A stretch of DNA of 64,000 bases from Lingula anatina (Eukaryota; Brachiopoda; Lingulata; Lingulida; Lingulidae), in NCBI RefSeq assembly GCF_001039355.2, contig NW_019773614.1, forward strand, positions 274,618 through 338,617, read 5' to 3'. The notes below the pieces were generated by a model. That model was not told the DNA's origin. It saw only the letters and a program-made list of their open reading frames with translations, and searched no databases. Made by a program: the position numbers and the translations under genes. Shown piece after piece: positions 36,249 through 48,377 of this stretch. Positions within the stretch are counted from its first letter, which is position 1; each line of letters opens with the position of its first letter.

Positions 36249-39200
36249 TGCTATAATAGTTAATCATCTGATAACATGGTATGTTGCGTGGTTGATACTG
36301 TGATATGAGAGTACAGATAATCGAATAGTAAAAGTTATGTATGATTATCTGTAATGTCTACAATGCTTTCATATCACTGTATCAAGCAAGCAACTTGCAC
36401 TATCTTATTTGTCGCGATTTGTGGCAATATATTCATTATTATCTGTTTGAACATATGACAGCATTAACATATTGCCTTGGCATCTGTTTTGATACCCCAA
36501 CCCCTACCGAGACCCCAATATACCGAGATCTCGATCTTGGAAAAAATGTCATTTACTAGGCCTACTTTGTGCGGATCTCTTGCTTTTGATTCTGCATCAC
36601 ATGGTCCTATACATGCACTGACGCCCAATGTTTGTGTGTGTGACTGTGTTTGTGTTTGTGTTTGTAAGACCACAGGTTGAGAAAAACGCTTTGGGCGCAC
36701 GGCTGTTGAAGCCTACAATATATATATATATACAAGCAGATTTCAAGTATAGACTAGTAGCGCCTGTGGTACATATGGTATTCTTGACTCTTACTGAGGG
36801 GAAAGAATGAGACTTCTGATGGACTGGGAAAAGGAAAAAGACTAACTCTTTACAATGATTAAACATTTTTGAAGAAGGGAGAGTCGATGAAAGGGGAGGG
36901 GGTGAGATTCAAAACAACACAAGATCAGGTATAGCACACGAGTTAATCCGTAGATACCGAACTTAATACAATATAGTGAAATATTAATCTGCAATAGACA
37001 TCTGACATTTAAAGTACCAGAATATTAAGGATTGGGCCTAAATATATATAGTACAAATTGAGTTACATACCGTACCTTGATGAACCTACAGCATTCTGGT
37101 TTTGTCTTGTGTTTTGATGAACAGGAGCAGTCAGAAGTGCACAAGATATTCACAGCCTCATTTATCAGCAGTTGACTCACAAGACATCAATTTCCTCCAT
37201 AAGTATGCGTTTACTATTACTGGCAATGATGCTAATAACTACACGGCGTTGAATTCTACTATTCACTTGCACGGTCACGGGAATAAAGATTAATCACGGT
37301 CACAGTGCTATGACTATTGTTTCCAATACACTGACCATACGCATATGCAGGTCAGACAGTATTAACTTGGTGTGGTCAGCCGCTTTCTCAACAGATGTCT
37401 ATCGCAGCGTCTTAGTCTACTATATAAAAAGCGAAGAGTCATCAGATCTCCCAGGTGTTCATATCATATGTAAATTCATCAGGTCACACAGCAGGAGAAA
37501 AAAACCAGTCACATTCGTTCCCATTTCTTATCGTCATGCATCTGATAAATAATGACTTGTCTGTGTCTTTGTTTACTCCGATAGGCCTGTATTCATGATG
37601 CTTTCGGAACATTAAGATATTTTTATAAATGTGTGGTGTGAGTTGTACAGATAATACAGAGAAAAACTCCACTGCACATTAAATAGTGAGACAGCTGGTA
37701 AATTAGTTGTCTGTAAGCGTGTGTTAGACGTTTTAAATATACATCCAGGCCCAGAAAAGGCCCACTTTTTATCAATATTTGGTCTAGATGTCATTTCCAT
37801 TGGATCAATTAATTCCATTTTTTTATTAGAAAAAGACCCCCTTGGAAATTGCTTTCATCCTGCTCTAGCGTACTAACTTTACACGGTAGCCGTGACTTGA
37901 AAGATGTTCACATGAAACTGTTTTCAAAATTCTTCTGGAAAGAATTCTTCTAATTTCTTAGATGTTGGTGGTTTTCAAAATGTGTATAAGTTTAACTTAT
38001 TGCAGATTGCTCATTATGTAGGAGTGGAAAATATATTAGAGCTGCGTCTGTAATCCGCTACAGATTTTAAGGTAAATGACATATTTCTTGTAAGATTCTA
38101 CATCATCTCCGTTTTATTTCCGTACTTATCCTTCGTCATCTCTCTGCACAATAACATGCATTTTATGCCAAAAGCAGCGATTAAGATGCTAAACGTGCCA
38201 TGAGACCACCATTAAGACAACCAAATGTGACAAAGCAAAATTTGGAGACATTTTGGTTTTGTTTAATGTACATTATACACAGCTCGCTATTGCTAGGACA
38301 TCGCGATTTAGATTTCGGTTAGAACACAACCTAAAATATAAGTTATAAACTTATATCAGCAGACAACAGTCATCGTAATTTGTTTCATTGATTTCAATTT
38401 CTATTTCAATCTTTGCATTATTTCATCGGTTTGTTAGTATATTTTTTTATCATATCACACCAAATACTCTAAAATTATACAAAACAGATATTCTTTTCTT
38501 TTTTTAAAACTTAATTTGTTTTGCTGGAAAAAATAAAATAGTTACTAAAGCCAGAAAAGTCAGTTTCTACTCGATTAAGACACTTATATGTTTTCGCAAA
38601 GGCTTTTCAGATGCAGACACAAGGTCCATTAATCCGAGTCACCAGTAATAATAAGGTGACGGAGAAAGACATCTTAGTTGTTCGGAAATGTCTCACTTAA
38701 AAAGCACAATAAAGTATGAATGACATACGCCCAATAACACAATGACCAACCATTACGACAAATATGCTTCAAAACGTTAAAAAAAATACATTAAAGCATA
38801 CAATTGCAAACTAAATTGAGTGCCATTAAGAGGGATGCTATAATTTCATCCCATTTGATTCAGAAACGAACATTTTCCCTCTTCTTCCTAAATTAGTAGA
38901 CCGCAAAACACACTGAAATTTAATGTCTTACACATTTTGGTGACGCGACTGCGTATACTGGGGCTGGCAGGTCCTGTGTGACATTTCTCGCCCGAAGGAA
39001 AGTCAATTTGGGGCGAAAGCGTGGGGACATTGGAACGTTTTACACCGGACTGGACATCAAAGCTCGATCCTTGGAGGTCTTTCTCGTGAATCTTGGCACA
39101 CATTCCGGGAACTGCTTATGAAAGAAAAACGCCATTTCTCTACCGAGATTTAAGCTTACGTGAAAAGTGGACGGTATCGCGTCCCGAAAATGGTTTGAAG

Positions 39201-39453
39201 ACATTTAGATCAACCTTATAGAAGATACGTGAACAACTTGAAAATAAAAGCATTTTCGAATTTTCACATTCGGAGATTGCATTTCAAACATTCTGTGACT
39301 GCGCCTATTTCATCCACATTCAAGGCGGAGGAGAGAAGGCCCAGATAAAACTGAAACAACGGACCCGTAGATCTAGAGCAAAAGAAAAGTGACACTGATA
39401 GAATAAAATTAAGAATTACAAAATCTAAATTTGAACATCTTTTGCCATTTACC
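36130..39453. other. Intergenic region between chitinase-like and chitin-binding genes
   Basis: Shared upstream region of two divergently transcribed genes. It contains a 64-bp TA microsatellite (36183-36246) and a GTTTGTGT-rich tract near 36630-36665. A possible non-coding first exon of the chitinase-like gene has donor AAG|GTACGG near 37076. Nothing else could be recognised. Confidence 0.5.
36183..36246. repeat. (TA)n microsatellite
   Basis: About 32 TA units just upstream of the 5' UTR exon of the chitinase-like gene. Seen directly. Confidence 0.95.
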
Positions 39454-41951
39454 ATGGAGAACCAAGAGATGAGTGTCACGATGCAGGAGCGGGTAAAGGC
39501 TGCCCTTACGGACCGCCTAGGAATGTTCACCCGCAGTGACGCCCAGAGAGCGCGGTTCATGCAATACTGTGTCTACATCAGTGTAGCTGTCCTGCTGGTA
39601 CTGTCAGCGATGATGATCATCGTATTTCCCATTGTTTTCGACAGCTTTTATGCCCGTACCGTTTACCCGATTAATCAAGGTAATGGTTATCACGTACAAA
39701 TTAAATATGTTGGTGTTTGTATTAATTTTGATGGTGTTTAAAGAAAACATAAAAGGAAATATTGCTGATGTTTTACAAATGTCCAAAAATGGTAATTTTT
39801 AAGCGTTCTGAGTACTTTCTTACTACCCACCCCCCAAAGAGAAAAGAGAAAAGCTAAACTTCCTTTCCTTTATCTGCGTTTTGAAAGAAAATGTGGGACT
39901 ACAGCATGTTGAAAATAGTGCCAAAAATTTGCCTACGTTGCTCAGATAGAAATTCTTAAATTTTAAAATATATATACATATATATATAACCCAATCTTTA
40001 AAAAACATGGATAACTAATAACTTATCTAAGGTCAGACGGGGCGAGCTTCGTTAAGCTTCGAGACATTCAGATTTAATGTCACCATATAATTTGCATCAA
40101 CATTAAGCTAACATTAAGTCTATCTTCCTGAGTTAAATGTCTAGTTATATGTTTATTTTTATTCAAGAGCAGGGAATTTTTTATTGAAAAAAAGTTTGAA
40201 ATGAATTTTAAAGAGAAAGGTTAAAGCATTAAAAAGTATTATGTATCTATTTTCTAATCAGGGTTTTTCTTCACCCACGTAAAACGAATCCCACTTTTTC
40301 CATCTATTTTTAAAATATAAATATCCTAGGAAGGCAAGTCAGCGTGTCTGTTACAGGCCTATGAGGACATTCAGAAAATGATGAAATTATATCATAACTA
40401 TTTGTGGGTTGTACATTTTACTCTTTTCATTCCAGATACTTTAACAGCCACCACAGCGGAAAAGCACGTACCAATAGATAAACAAGAGACAACTGAAATG
40501 ATCCCGACAACATCAACAGAACTGGAATTGTCAACCGAAGTCGATATAGCAACTACGGAAGGTCAGCCCTCTAAAACAACAGCCAAACCAAAGAAAAAGA
40601 CAAAAATCCCAAGTACTACTGTTACTACGAGAAAACCAACCACAACAGAGAAAGCCACAACAACAACAACCTCTCCTACAACTACGGTTCCAAAATCGAC
40701 TACCTCACCTCCATCCACCACCACGACGACCAGAAAGACCACGACCACCCCCCTCAGCCCCACCATCCCCCATTGGTGGCGACTACGCTTGTCGTTCTCG
40801 ATCCCCCAGCCCTGCAGACGGGGTGCCAAATACCTGCACGTGAATTGCAGGAAGTACCACACCTGTATGACCGACTTTACCCTCCACGAGGCGCAATGCC
40901 CGGGCGGAACGATGTTCAACCCGCGGTCTAAAAAGTGTGATCTGGAGAAGTACGTGCACGAGTTCTGCTACAGAGTACGGCTTACGGAGCCCGAGCCGCC
41001 TGTGCAGAGGCGAATCATAACAACAACGACCACAGAGGCCCCGGAAACGACAAGTAGGTTTTCTGTCCAGAATTATGGTTTTTCTTTCATAAAAGGTGTT
41101 ACATTATTTAAATGTCAATCATTCAATCTAACCTAGGATCCCACATATACCTGCGTAAATATGTGTTGAATACATATCGTCAGACCAAGTTTTGTTTGAC
41201 AAATTCCGATAATAAATAACGATATCCTTATAAGTCATAATAATGATTTTAAAACAAAACTTTTACTAATATTTTAGTGATAGTAATCACTTACTTTGGA
41301 ACAAAATTATTTGTGAAACAACTACGTTTCATGTCAACTCGTCACAAGAGCATCATCAGGCCGAATGCCAACATGTTGTTTTGATAAACATGTGAACGAT
41401 TCTCAATCGAGTTAGTAATTGAAATACGTACATTTTCAGCTCCGCCGCCGCTTTTTAACCCACCAATTCCGTGCGAGACGAACAGTTTGTTTCCCCACGT
41501 CAACTGTACCCTCTTCTACAAGTGTGGTGACAACGGTTTTCCATCGGTGCTGACCTGTCCCCCTTCAAGCGAACCGGTGATCGGTACCCTCTTCTACAAC
41601 GAGCGGACCAAGACTTGCGACCAATTCAACAATGTCCAAGAATGCACCATGGGCGCACATAGAACCGTCGCCGTGAACTTGATGAACCAGTTCAACCCCC
41701 CATTCCCTTGTAAGAACGGAAAGACTTATCCTCATCCGGACTGCAAAAAGTACTACACCTGTGTGGGAGAAGTTCCCACAGAAAAGACGTGTCTTCAGCA
41801 ATTCAAAAGAATGCACTTTACGACGAAGGGAGGGGGTTGTGTGGATGCTACCAAAACTTTACTCAGTGGAGAGTGCAATAATTCGGACGAAAGACAAATA
41901 GATTTTCGAAAAGGAGACGGTGGCAATAATAACGTTGAAGATACAAAATAA
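39454..41951 (+). CDS. Type II membrane protein with three chitin-binding (CBM14) domains
   Basis: Exons 39454-39679, 40436-41053, 41440-41951; 451 residues, stop TAA at 41949. ATG at 39454 has a perfect ACCATGG context. Residues 1-36 are a charged cytoplasmic tail. Residues ~37-63 (YCVYISVAVLLVLSAMMIIV) form an uncleaved membrane anchor, so the C-terminus faces outside. Next come a Thr/Lys/Pro-rich stalk (TTTTTSPTTTVPKS), one six-Cys CBM14/peritrophin-A domain, a short second Thr-rich linker and two more CBM14 domains (CETNS..., CKNGK...), ending in an acidic/Asn tail. Family members bind chitin in insect gut linings and in mucus of other animals. Tethering to a membrane by a signal anchor is less usual. 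Neighbouring a GH18 gene supports a chitin-related role (inference). AATAAA at about 42104 may be its poly(A) signal. Confidence 0.88.
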
Positions 41952-43001
41952 ACTTGATATAGGTAATAGAAAGAGCGCAGCGTACAAAACTTATAACTTC
42001 CAAATAGATCACTGACAGCTAATTGATTAAAATTTTTAACTACAAATCAAAATTTGGTATGAAGAACTCATGTTGATACCTTTAATTCATCATACAGGTT
42101 ACAATAAAATTAAATTATGAGTTCGTTTACAAGCATAATGCTGCTGTGAACTTTAATGATAAAACTACATAGTACTGTGCAAAATGTAATATATACAAAT
42201 ATACACAATATCAACAAGCCATTAGACGTTTTTACTTATAGGACTATACCCACACATCAAAAGACATCCAACATGGCAAATTCTGCAGCTTCGTCACAAA
42301 TTGTTTCTCTGCCACAGACTATGGTTCATCAATAAGAAACTGCATCACCTTCCTCAAACACTGGATAAAGAATATGCATGCTACATGATACTACAAGTCA
42401 TGACTGGGACACATTTTACATACCATGATGTAATATTTTAAACTGTTATAGACTCTATCAAAGAGGTTCTAAATTCTTTATCTTGTTGTATTTGTCATTG
42501 CTGACTTCAAAGCTCCTTTGGTCTTTTCCCCCCCGAGATTCCTTCTGTGGAGAAAGTGAATTTTCTTGAATTTTTCACATCTTGGGCATTGTAACAGCAA
42601 CATGGCTGATGACGAGTTTTCAGCAAAATGTGTCACCTTTTTCTCCTATAACATAAATGATTATCCATTAAGAAAGAAGTTTAAAACATAGCACAGCATG
42701 AAAATAATTGGAATAAAGTCACAACATGTTTTTCAATTTAATTAATGAAAAAAAAAGGATAAGTTATAATACCATGGGGCCACTGCATGAAAAGAAAAAA
42801 TCCTCCAAAAAGTGAAATAATGCAAATGAATATTTCTTTGTCAAAACATACGGATTTAATCAACATTAGTAACAAGAATTTCAATAAGAACATGTGGGCA
42901 ATTATAGATTAATTTTAACAGCCTCAAAAGCAAATCTGCAGTAAAATATAGACATTTACACTTTTGTTTGTGTAGATCAGTTAATTAGTAGGAAACAAGG
43001 A
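41952..43001. other. 3' flanks of two convergent genes
   Basis: Separates the chitin-binding gene (+) from SUPT7L (-). Expected to hold both 3' UTRs; AATAAA occurs near 42104 on the plus strand. No further gene or repeat seen. Confidence 0.6.
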
Positions 43002-46000
43002 TTACTTTTTCTTTGGTCTAGACCTCCCAGGGCCTGAGGGAGGACTCATGATATCTGAACCTGCTGCAGAAGAGTCCTCCAAACTGTCATCTGCTTCAAT
43101 GTGACCACCTGGTGTGTGTGGGTTGTCATCAGGATGCTGGGAGTCTGAGTCATCCAACACAATAGGCCTAGGTGATAATTATAAAGAATTTCTTGAGCAA
43201 GACAAAAAAAAGTTGTATTATAATTTTGCATATAAATTCATCATAATTTCAATATTCAAAGTATTCTTTTTAGTGCCATATCAGTAAAATTACACAAAAA
43301 TAAAAAATAAATTTAAAATCTCATGGAGCACTGCTAATTCTCTACACCACTGCATGTCTTTTCATATATTATCAAATTCTTATCATCATGCACTGCTGGA
43401 TAGAAATGACATTTTCTTTATTTCTAAAGATACACACTTTATATCTGACGGCTCAGACTTGATATTTTGGGTCCACTTTCCTTCCTCTTCTTGATGAAGA
43501 CTCCCTGTTTCATCTGCTTGGTCTGAGCTAGTGTCCAGTGAATGAAAGCCTGAGAAATACACAAACATGATACATTGTTTAGCACACCACTGTAACAGCT
43601 ACAGATAATGCAACGATTCAACTATATTAATGAACACACCTGTAATATTAGATAAAAGATATTTTGTACCCAGAGACTGGTGTACATGATATCTTTAAAA
43701 AAATGCTTGAGATTTTTATAGTTTCACTAAATAAAATGTAAAGGCATTTATAGCTTAAAACACATACTTTCTAACTGCAGAGGCTGATCAGACTCCGTGT
43801 TATCATCTGACTCTGGTTCTGAGGATGGAAAGTGAATGTCAGCAAAGGATTCATCCTTTACCCTAAAATGCACAAGAAAGTATGTGAAACACAAGTGATA
43901 AAATTTGAACAGATGCAATAAAAACTGCCAATTTGTATGTGAAAACATAAGTCCACTGTCAAGTGAAACATAGTTTCTTTTACAAATAATTACTATTTAC
44001 TAGCAATTGTATGCATGTGGATGAGAATAAATGTACCCCAGTATGTGTATGCCTGCATGCACTCAAAGAATGGGCATGCAAGCAAACTGTCATTTGTGTA
44101 AGCACAAATGTACTTGTATATATGCTTTCACATCTGTGGAACTCACTTTGTTTTTTCCTCTTCCCCAATCTCTGAATCTGTAATAGGCTGCTTTACTTTC
44201 TCATAATCCTCTGTTAACTGCTGGCAAACCAGTAGCATATTGTTGTGATAATTGACCACCCGTGTCTGGTAGAATTCATGAAGGTTGCTTATACTTCCTA
44301 TGCCAACTTCAAAAAACACTTGCTGAATAATATCCTTAAAGAGATCATAAAATAAGAAAAAGTGTTACAGTTTTCACTTTGTAGAAATCTATCTAATATT
44401 CTACATGGGGCATTGAACCATAAAAGTGGCTTATATTTTTATTTTTGTTTGCAGAATTCCTTTTTTTCTTAAATTATGCTCAAAATGCATACTGGCACTG
44501 AACTGATATCATTATAAAAAACTCAGAGTTTAACTTTTAGCATGCTATTGCAAAAGACCATAATATATTATCTTTTTTACCAGTATCTCCACAACAAGAC
44601 AGTAAATAACAGTGCACTAAAACAGATAAAACAGTACAAAAAAAACCCCACCATACCTGAAAGCCTGTGTAGCCATGCAAACACTCATTGTCTTTTGATG
44701 TCCGTAGCAGTTTAGTTAGTCTGGTCACATAGTCATGGCTTACATCTGTCAATGTTTCCAGGACTGACTCTGGACAAGCTGAAATAACAATATAACTAGC
44801 TTAGGGTCTAAACCTAATAGAACCTGCAATAGAAATGGTCTTGGTTTGCAAAATGTCTCGAGAAAAGAAAGTAGAAAACCAGGGTTAACCAGAGTTACTA
44901 TTCATCTTAATTAATTAATTAATAATAATAAATAATTGATTAAACTATTTATCTATTTTTATTTTTCTTCTTTCTTTTTCTTTTTTTTTTTTTTTTTTTT
45001 TGCTTTTTTCTCTTTTTTTCTCTTTTTTTTTTTTTAAAGGAAAAGTTCTGGTTGGTCTACATTTGTTAGTGTAATCCCAATGATCATATAAGCCTTTTCT
45101 TACTATAACATTTCATTTATATGACTGCAGTTCATCAATCTTCTCAGCATCAATAGGTATTTTACAATTACAATAAGTCATTTTAAAAATCTGTTTGATT
45201 TAATATTTGTATTTATCAAGTTAATTTACAATAATTAACATTATATCACTTTCATATCCTGCATGTGCACAAATTGCTGCCACTGAATTTCTTAACAGCA
45301 TCCGACATGTCATGCTGTCAATTTCTAATGGAGCATTGCCTATTCCCCTTGAAAAATCACTGAAAAAAAAGAAAGCAAAAAATATCAGGACATGAATCAA
45401 ATGAAAGAATGGACAAATTAAAATACTGTACTGTCCAAATCAAAACTTGTTGCTTTTTTTTTGGTGGCATTTTCATCTCACATTAAATAATACATTCAAT
45501 CTTGATCTAAACACAAACTTCTAAAAACATTTCCATCTATAAAAGATAAATTACTTTGGCTTAAAAGGATTAAATACATTTATTCCTCTTTAGTTAAAAC
45601 ATTCATATGCTTGGTTAAAATACCGCTTTGAGGCAAAACATCTTTTTCTTTAGTACAACTCATCATCATAGTGGGGGAATGCCACAATTTTACACTGATG
45701 ATCATAACATTAGGCTTAACTACTAAGAGCACATAGCGTACACAGTTTGTGTCCAGGTGTTACATGATTTTAGCCTTCTTAGTTGATGTTGGCATTTTTC
45801 TTCTTTTGATTTATGATAAATCCTGAACACATTCTTGATAAACTGGCAACAAAATCATCAAACATTAAGATTTCTGCAGCCATTTGGTATGTTATCTTAA
45901 TAATGTACATCACCTTGAGCATTTAGCAAAAACTGTACATGCTACCATGAGGGGATCTATCTCACCTTTCTGTATCTTTAGGAAGAAATGGCAGGGGAGT

Positions 46001-46822
46001 GTTGCCATTGTCTTTTCTGTGACAGCCAAAGCTATCACAATCTGGCACCGGTGATGGGCTGGGGAAACTGATACCTTCTAATTCTGCTGGGCTCTGAAAT
46101 AGTGTGGTATTTAAATGTCACTTCAAAATTTATCAGCATTCAATCATGCCATTCACAAGTGAAAAGACTTTTTTTTTTTGGGGGGGGGGGGGGCATCTGG
46201 AAACATCTTAAGCCTTCCTTCACCTGAACATTTGTGCACAGTTTTAATAAATTTAGATCTTACATCATAAATCATAGAAATTTACCATACTATCTCTCTG
46301 TTGCTGTATGGATACTGTCATAATCTTGAGTCTCTTTGCATGCTGAAGTAAGCGTATCGTATGAACCATCAAAGGATCAATAGCAAACTGCTCCGCTGGA
46401 AGTGGACTAAAATTAAAAAATATAGAAAATGTTAGACAAATTATATTTTGCAGGATATACACATTTGGTAAAAATGTCACTTTTTTATTAATGTGAGCTG
46501 TGTTTTGTAAAAAAAAAAAAGTCAAGAAAAATCAACATTTTTTTCAAAATTGAATAACACTAAGTTCTGACATAAGGTTTCAACAGAATGTATGTTGAAT
46601 GCATACTATGGACTCAGTTAAAACCATATAACATGAGTGTACTAGTAAAGCTACATCAACATACTCGCTGGTTGGTGGATAATGCCTGGCTGAAGGCTGA
46701 TGAAGCCTGGGACCTTCTACTTCCATGGGTCTAGGTTTTGTCATTTGTTCCCTCTCAATGGCTGCTATTCCTGGGTCCGTATCTGGGAGGCTTGGCATTT
46801 CTCCCCAGTGAGATGCCATCAT
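43002..46822 (-). CDS. SUPT7L: STAGA/SAGA complex subunit SUPT7L (STAF65-gamma)
   Basis: Nine coding exons: 46665-46822, 46286-46406, 45966-46093, 45250-45359, 44657-44778, 44147-44334, 43768-43862, 43438-43549, 43002-43167. They join in frame to 399 residues, close to the vertebrate size. The protein is a structural subunit of the SAGA/STAGA transcription coactivator. The key region is the bromodomain-associated histone fold over exons 4-6: RMLLRNSVAAICAHAGYE, SVLETLTDVSHDYV, then a QQVFFEVGIGSISNLHEF segment, which matches the family pattern. An upstream conserved helix reads AIDPLMVHTIRLLQHAKRLK. The C-terminus is acidic (many DD/SD/EE) and ends RSRPKKK, a likely nuclear signal. Two adjacent ATGs (46822, 46819) could start it. 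The acceptor TTTTAG just upstream shows a 5' UTR intron. Head-to-head with TTC29. Confidence 0.9.
44930..45040. repeat. T-rich low-complexity tract
   Basis: Poly-T and CTTT repeats in the SUPT7L intron between exons 4 and 5, partly serving as an A-rich intron on the transcribed strand. Seen directly. Confidence 0.85.
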
Positions 46823-48377
46823 TTCTACTTATTGCCTCGCAATATAACCTAAAATCTAATGGACGAGTAGAAAAAGCATACAACGTTAATTATGGGCAAA
46901 GTTGAAACCAAGAACACACTAGATGAAATGCACAAATATTGGGTTGAAATAAAAACATAAGCTCACCTGTATGTAGCAGTCAAGTTTAAACTTTCAAAAA
47001 AACCGGAGGCCGTTTAAATAATCATTATGCACTCAATCAACAGACAACGCTCGAAACCTGGCGAACTGTCAAGGGAGCAGCCATTACATAGCAATCACGC
47101 ACTGACAAATCTGAGCAAAATAAAATCATTATCAATAGATAATAACCATCAAGCACGTTATGAATAATCTAAATAAAATTATTTTAAGAACCATCTTGAA
47201 CGTAAGACACAAATTTACGATTGTATTTTTTTTTTTCGTATACATATTCACTGCGGAATATTGTTGCCTAGATACAGCACACTAGCGCAGCCATTTTGGA
47301 AAATGATTTTGATATGGAAGTCGATTGTCACTTGAATATACGGGCATATCTGCCTAATTTTAATATCATCGTGCGTTAAACATTGAAAAAAGGTAGGTTC
47401 CATCTTTAACTTTACTTGGACTTTTGAAGTGTAATCTTAAGAGCTCACTTTGTGCAGTTCGTACGTTTAAGGGAACGCACTACACGTATATGAATTTGAT
47501 AATATTTGACTGACGTGTCAATTTAATTTGACTAAAATCCCTTCAGGTTGGATCTTTTTGGAATGTTCCATTATATGATACATTCCATTCCATTATGCCT
47601 CTATCTCCTCAGGGGAGCAAAGGGCCGCAACAACACTCCTCCAACGGAGTTATGATACAGCAAACTTTTAATCTTTTTTTAGTTTGACAAGTACAGTAGT
47701 AGTAGACCCGAAACTTTGAAGTAAGTTGAAAGGTGTCCATTAAGTGTTTAATTTCTGATAAAAATTGACAATTTTATTGAAATTTTAAGTGTCACTTCAC
47801 CATATTTTCCTGCCAAAATGAATTGTTAGAGATTGTTATGTGTTTGAAATCTCTCACAGTCATGTTCATGTCCGGTTCTTCTTATATTTCCTAATTCAGA
47901 CTCTAGAGACAATAAAACCCTTTACATAAAAGGAGGGTGCCAGTACTTCATGTTGTTATTATCTTCTCAGCCTCCTTGGCTGGCCACTGCCAGCCTGGTA
48001 TATCTGTATAAATGGAATATAGATCAAATCCATATACAGGGATAGGTCAAGCAATTATTCACGGGTAGGACAAAATTGCTCTTTTCCTAGGAAAATTCAA
48101 TTTGGCAGGAAAATCCTGTGGATGGCCCTTTAACCATGATGCATTTTTAGAAGGCCCATTAAAACTTTTTTATTATGAATTAGGCAACAATTTTGCACAG
48201 TTATGACACAAACTTGATTGAATGACCAGTAAATTAACATATGGACTGATAAAAAATTTTAAAAATTACCTAGTATTTTATAGAGTTACAACCGCCATTA
48301 CTGGAGCCATCTATTTTTCTTTTCATTTTGTTACTATTTAATTTTTTTTAGATAAATAAGAAATAAAAAAACTAAAG
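46823..48377. promoter_or_regulatory. Bidirectional promoter region of SUPT7L and TTC29
   Basis: The two genes diverge from here. For TTC29 a 5' UTR intron is likely: donor AAAAAG|GTAGGT after 47392 and acceptor TTTTTTTAG at 48343-48351, 26 bp before the ATG. The probable TTC29 first exon lies near 47280-47392, next to a GCCATTTTGG motif of the YY1 type (47290-47299). GTTGCC at about 47263 is a possible half-site for RFX ciliary regulators, but its second half is poor. No TATA box is obvious, as expected for housekeeping or ciliary genes. Confidence 0.5.

Noticed and set aside
37102-37552. Short plus-strand open frames as possible missing lectin exons
   Set aside because: No CCP cysteine pattern, no membrane segment and no phase-1 acceptor.
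40563-40919. 118-codon minus-strand open frame
   Set aside because: Shadow of the Thr-rich stalk (ACN codons read in reverse as Val-rich).
47255-47275. Full RFX X-box for the ciliary gene TTC29
   Set aside because: Only the GTTGCC half fits; the second half-site does not match the consensus.
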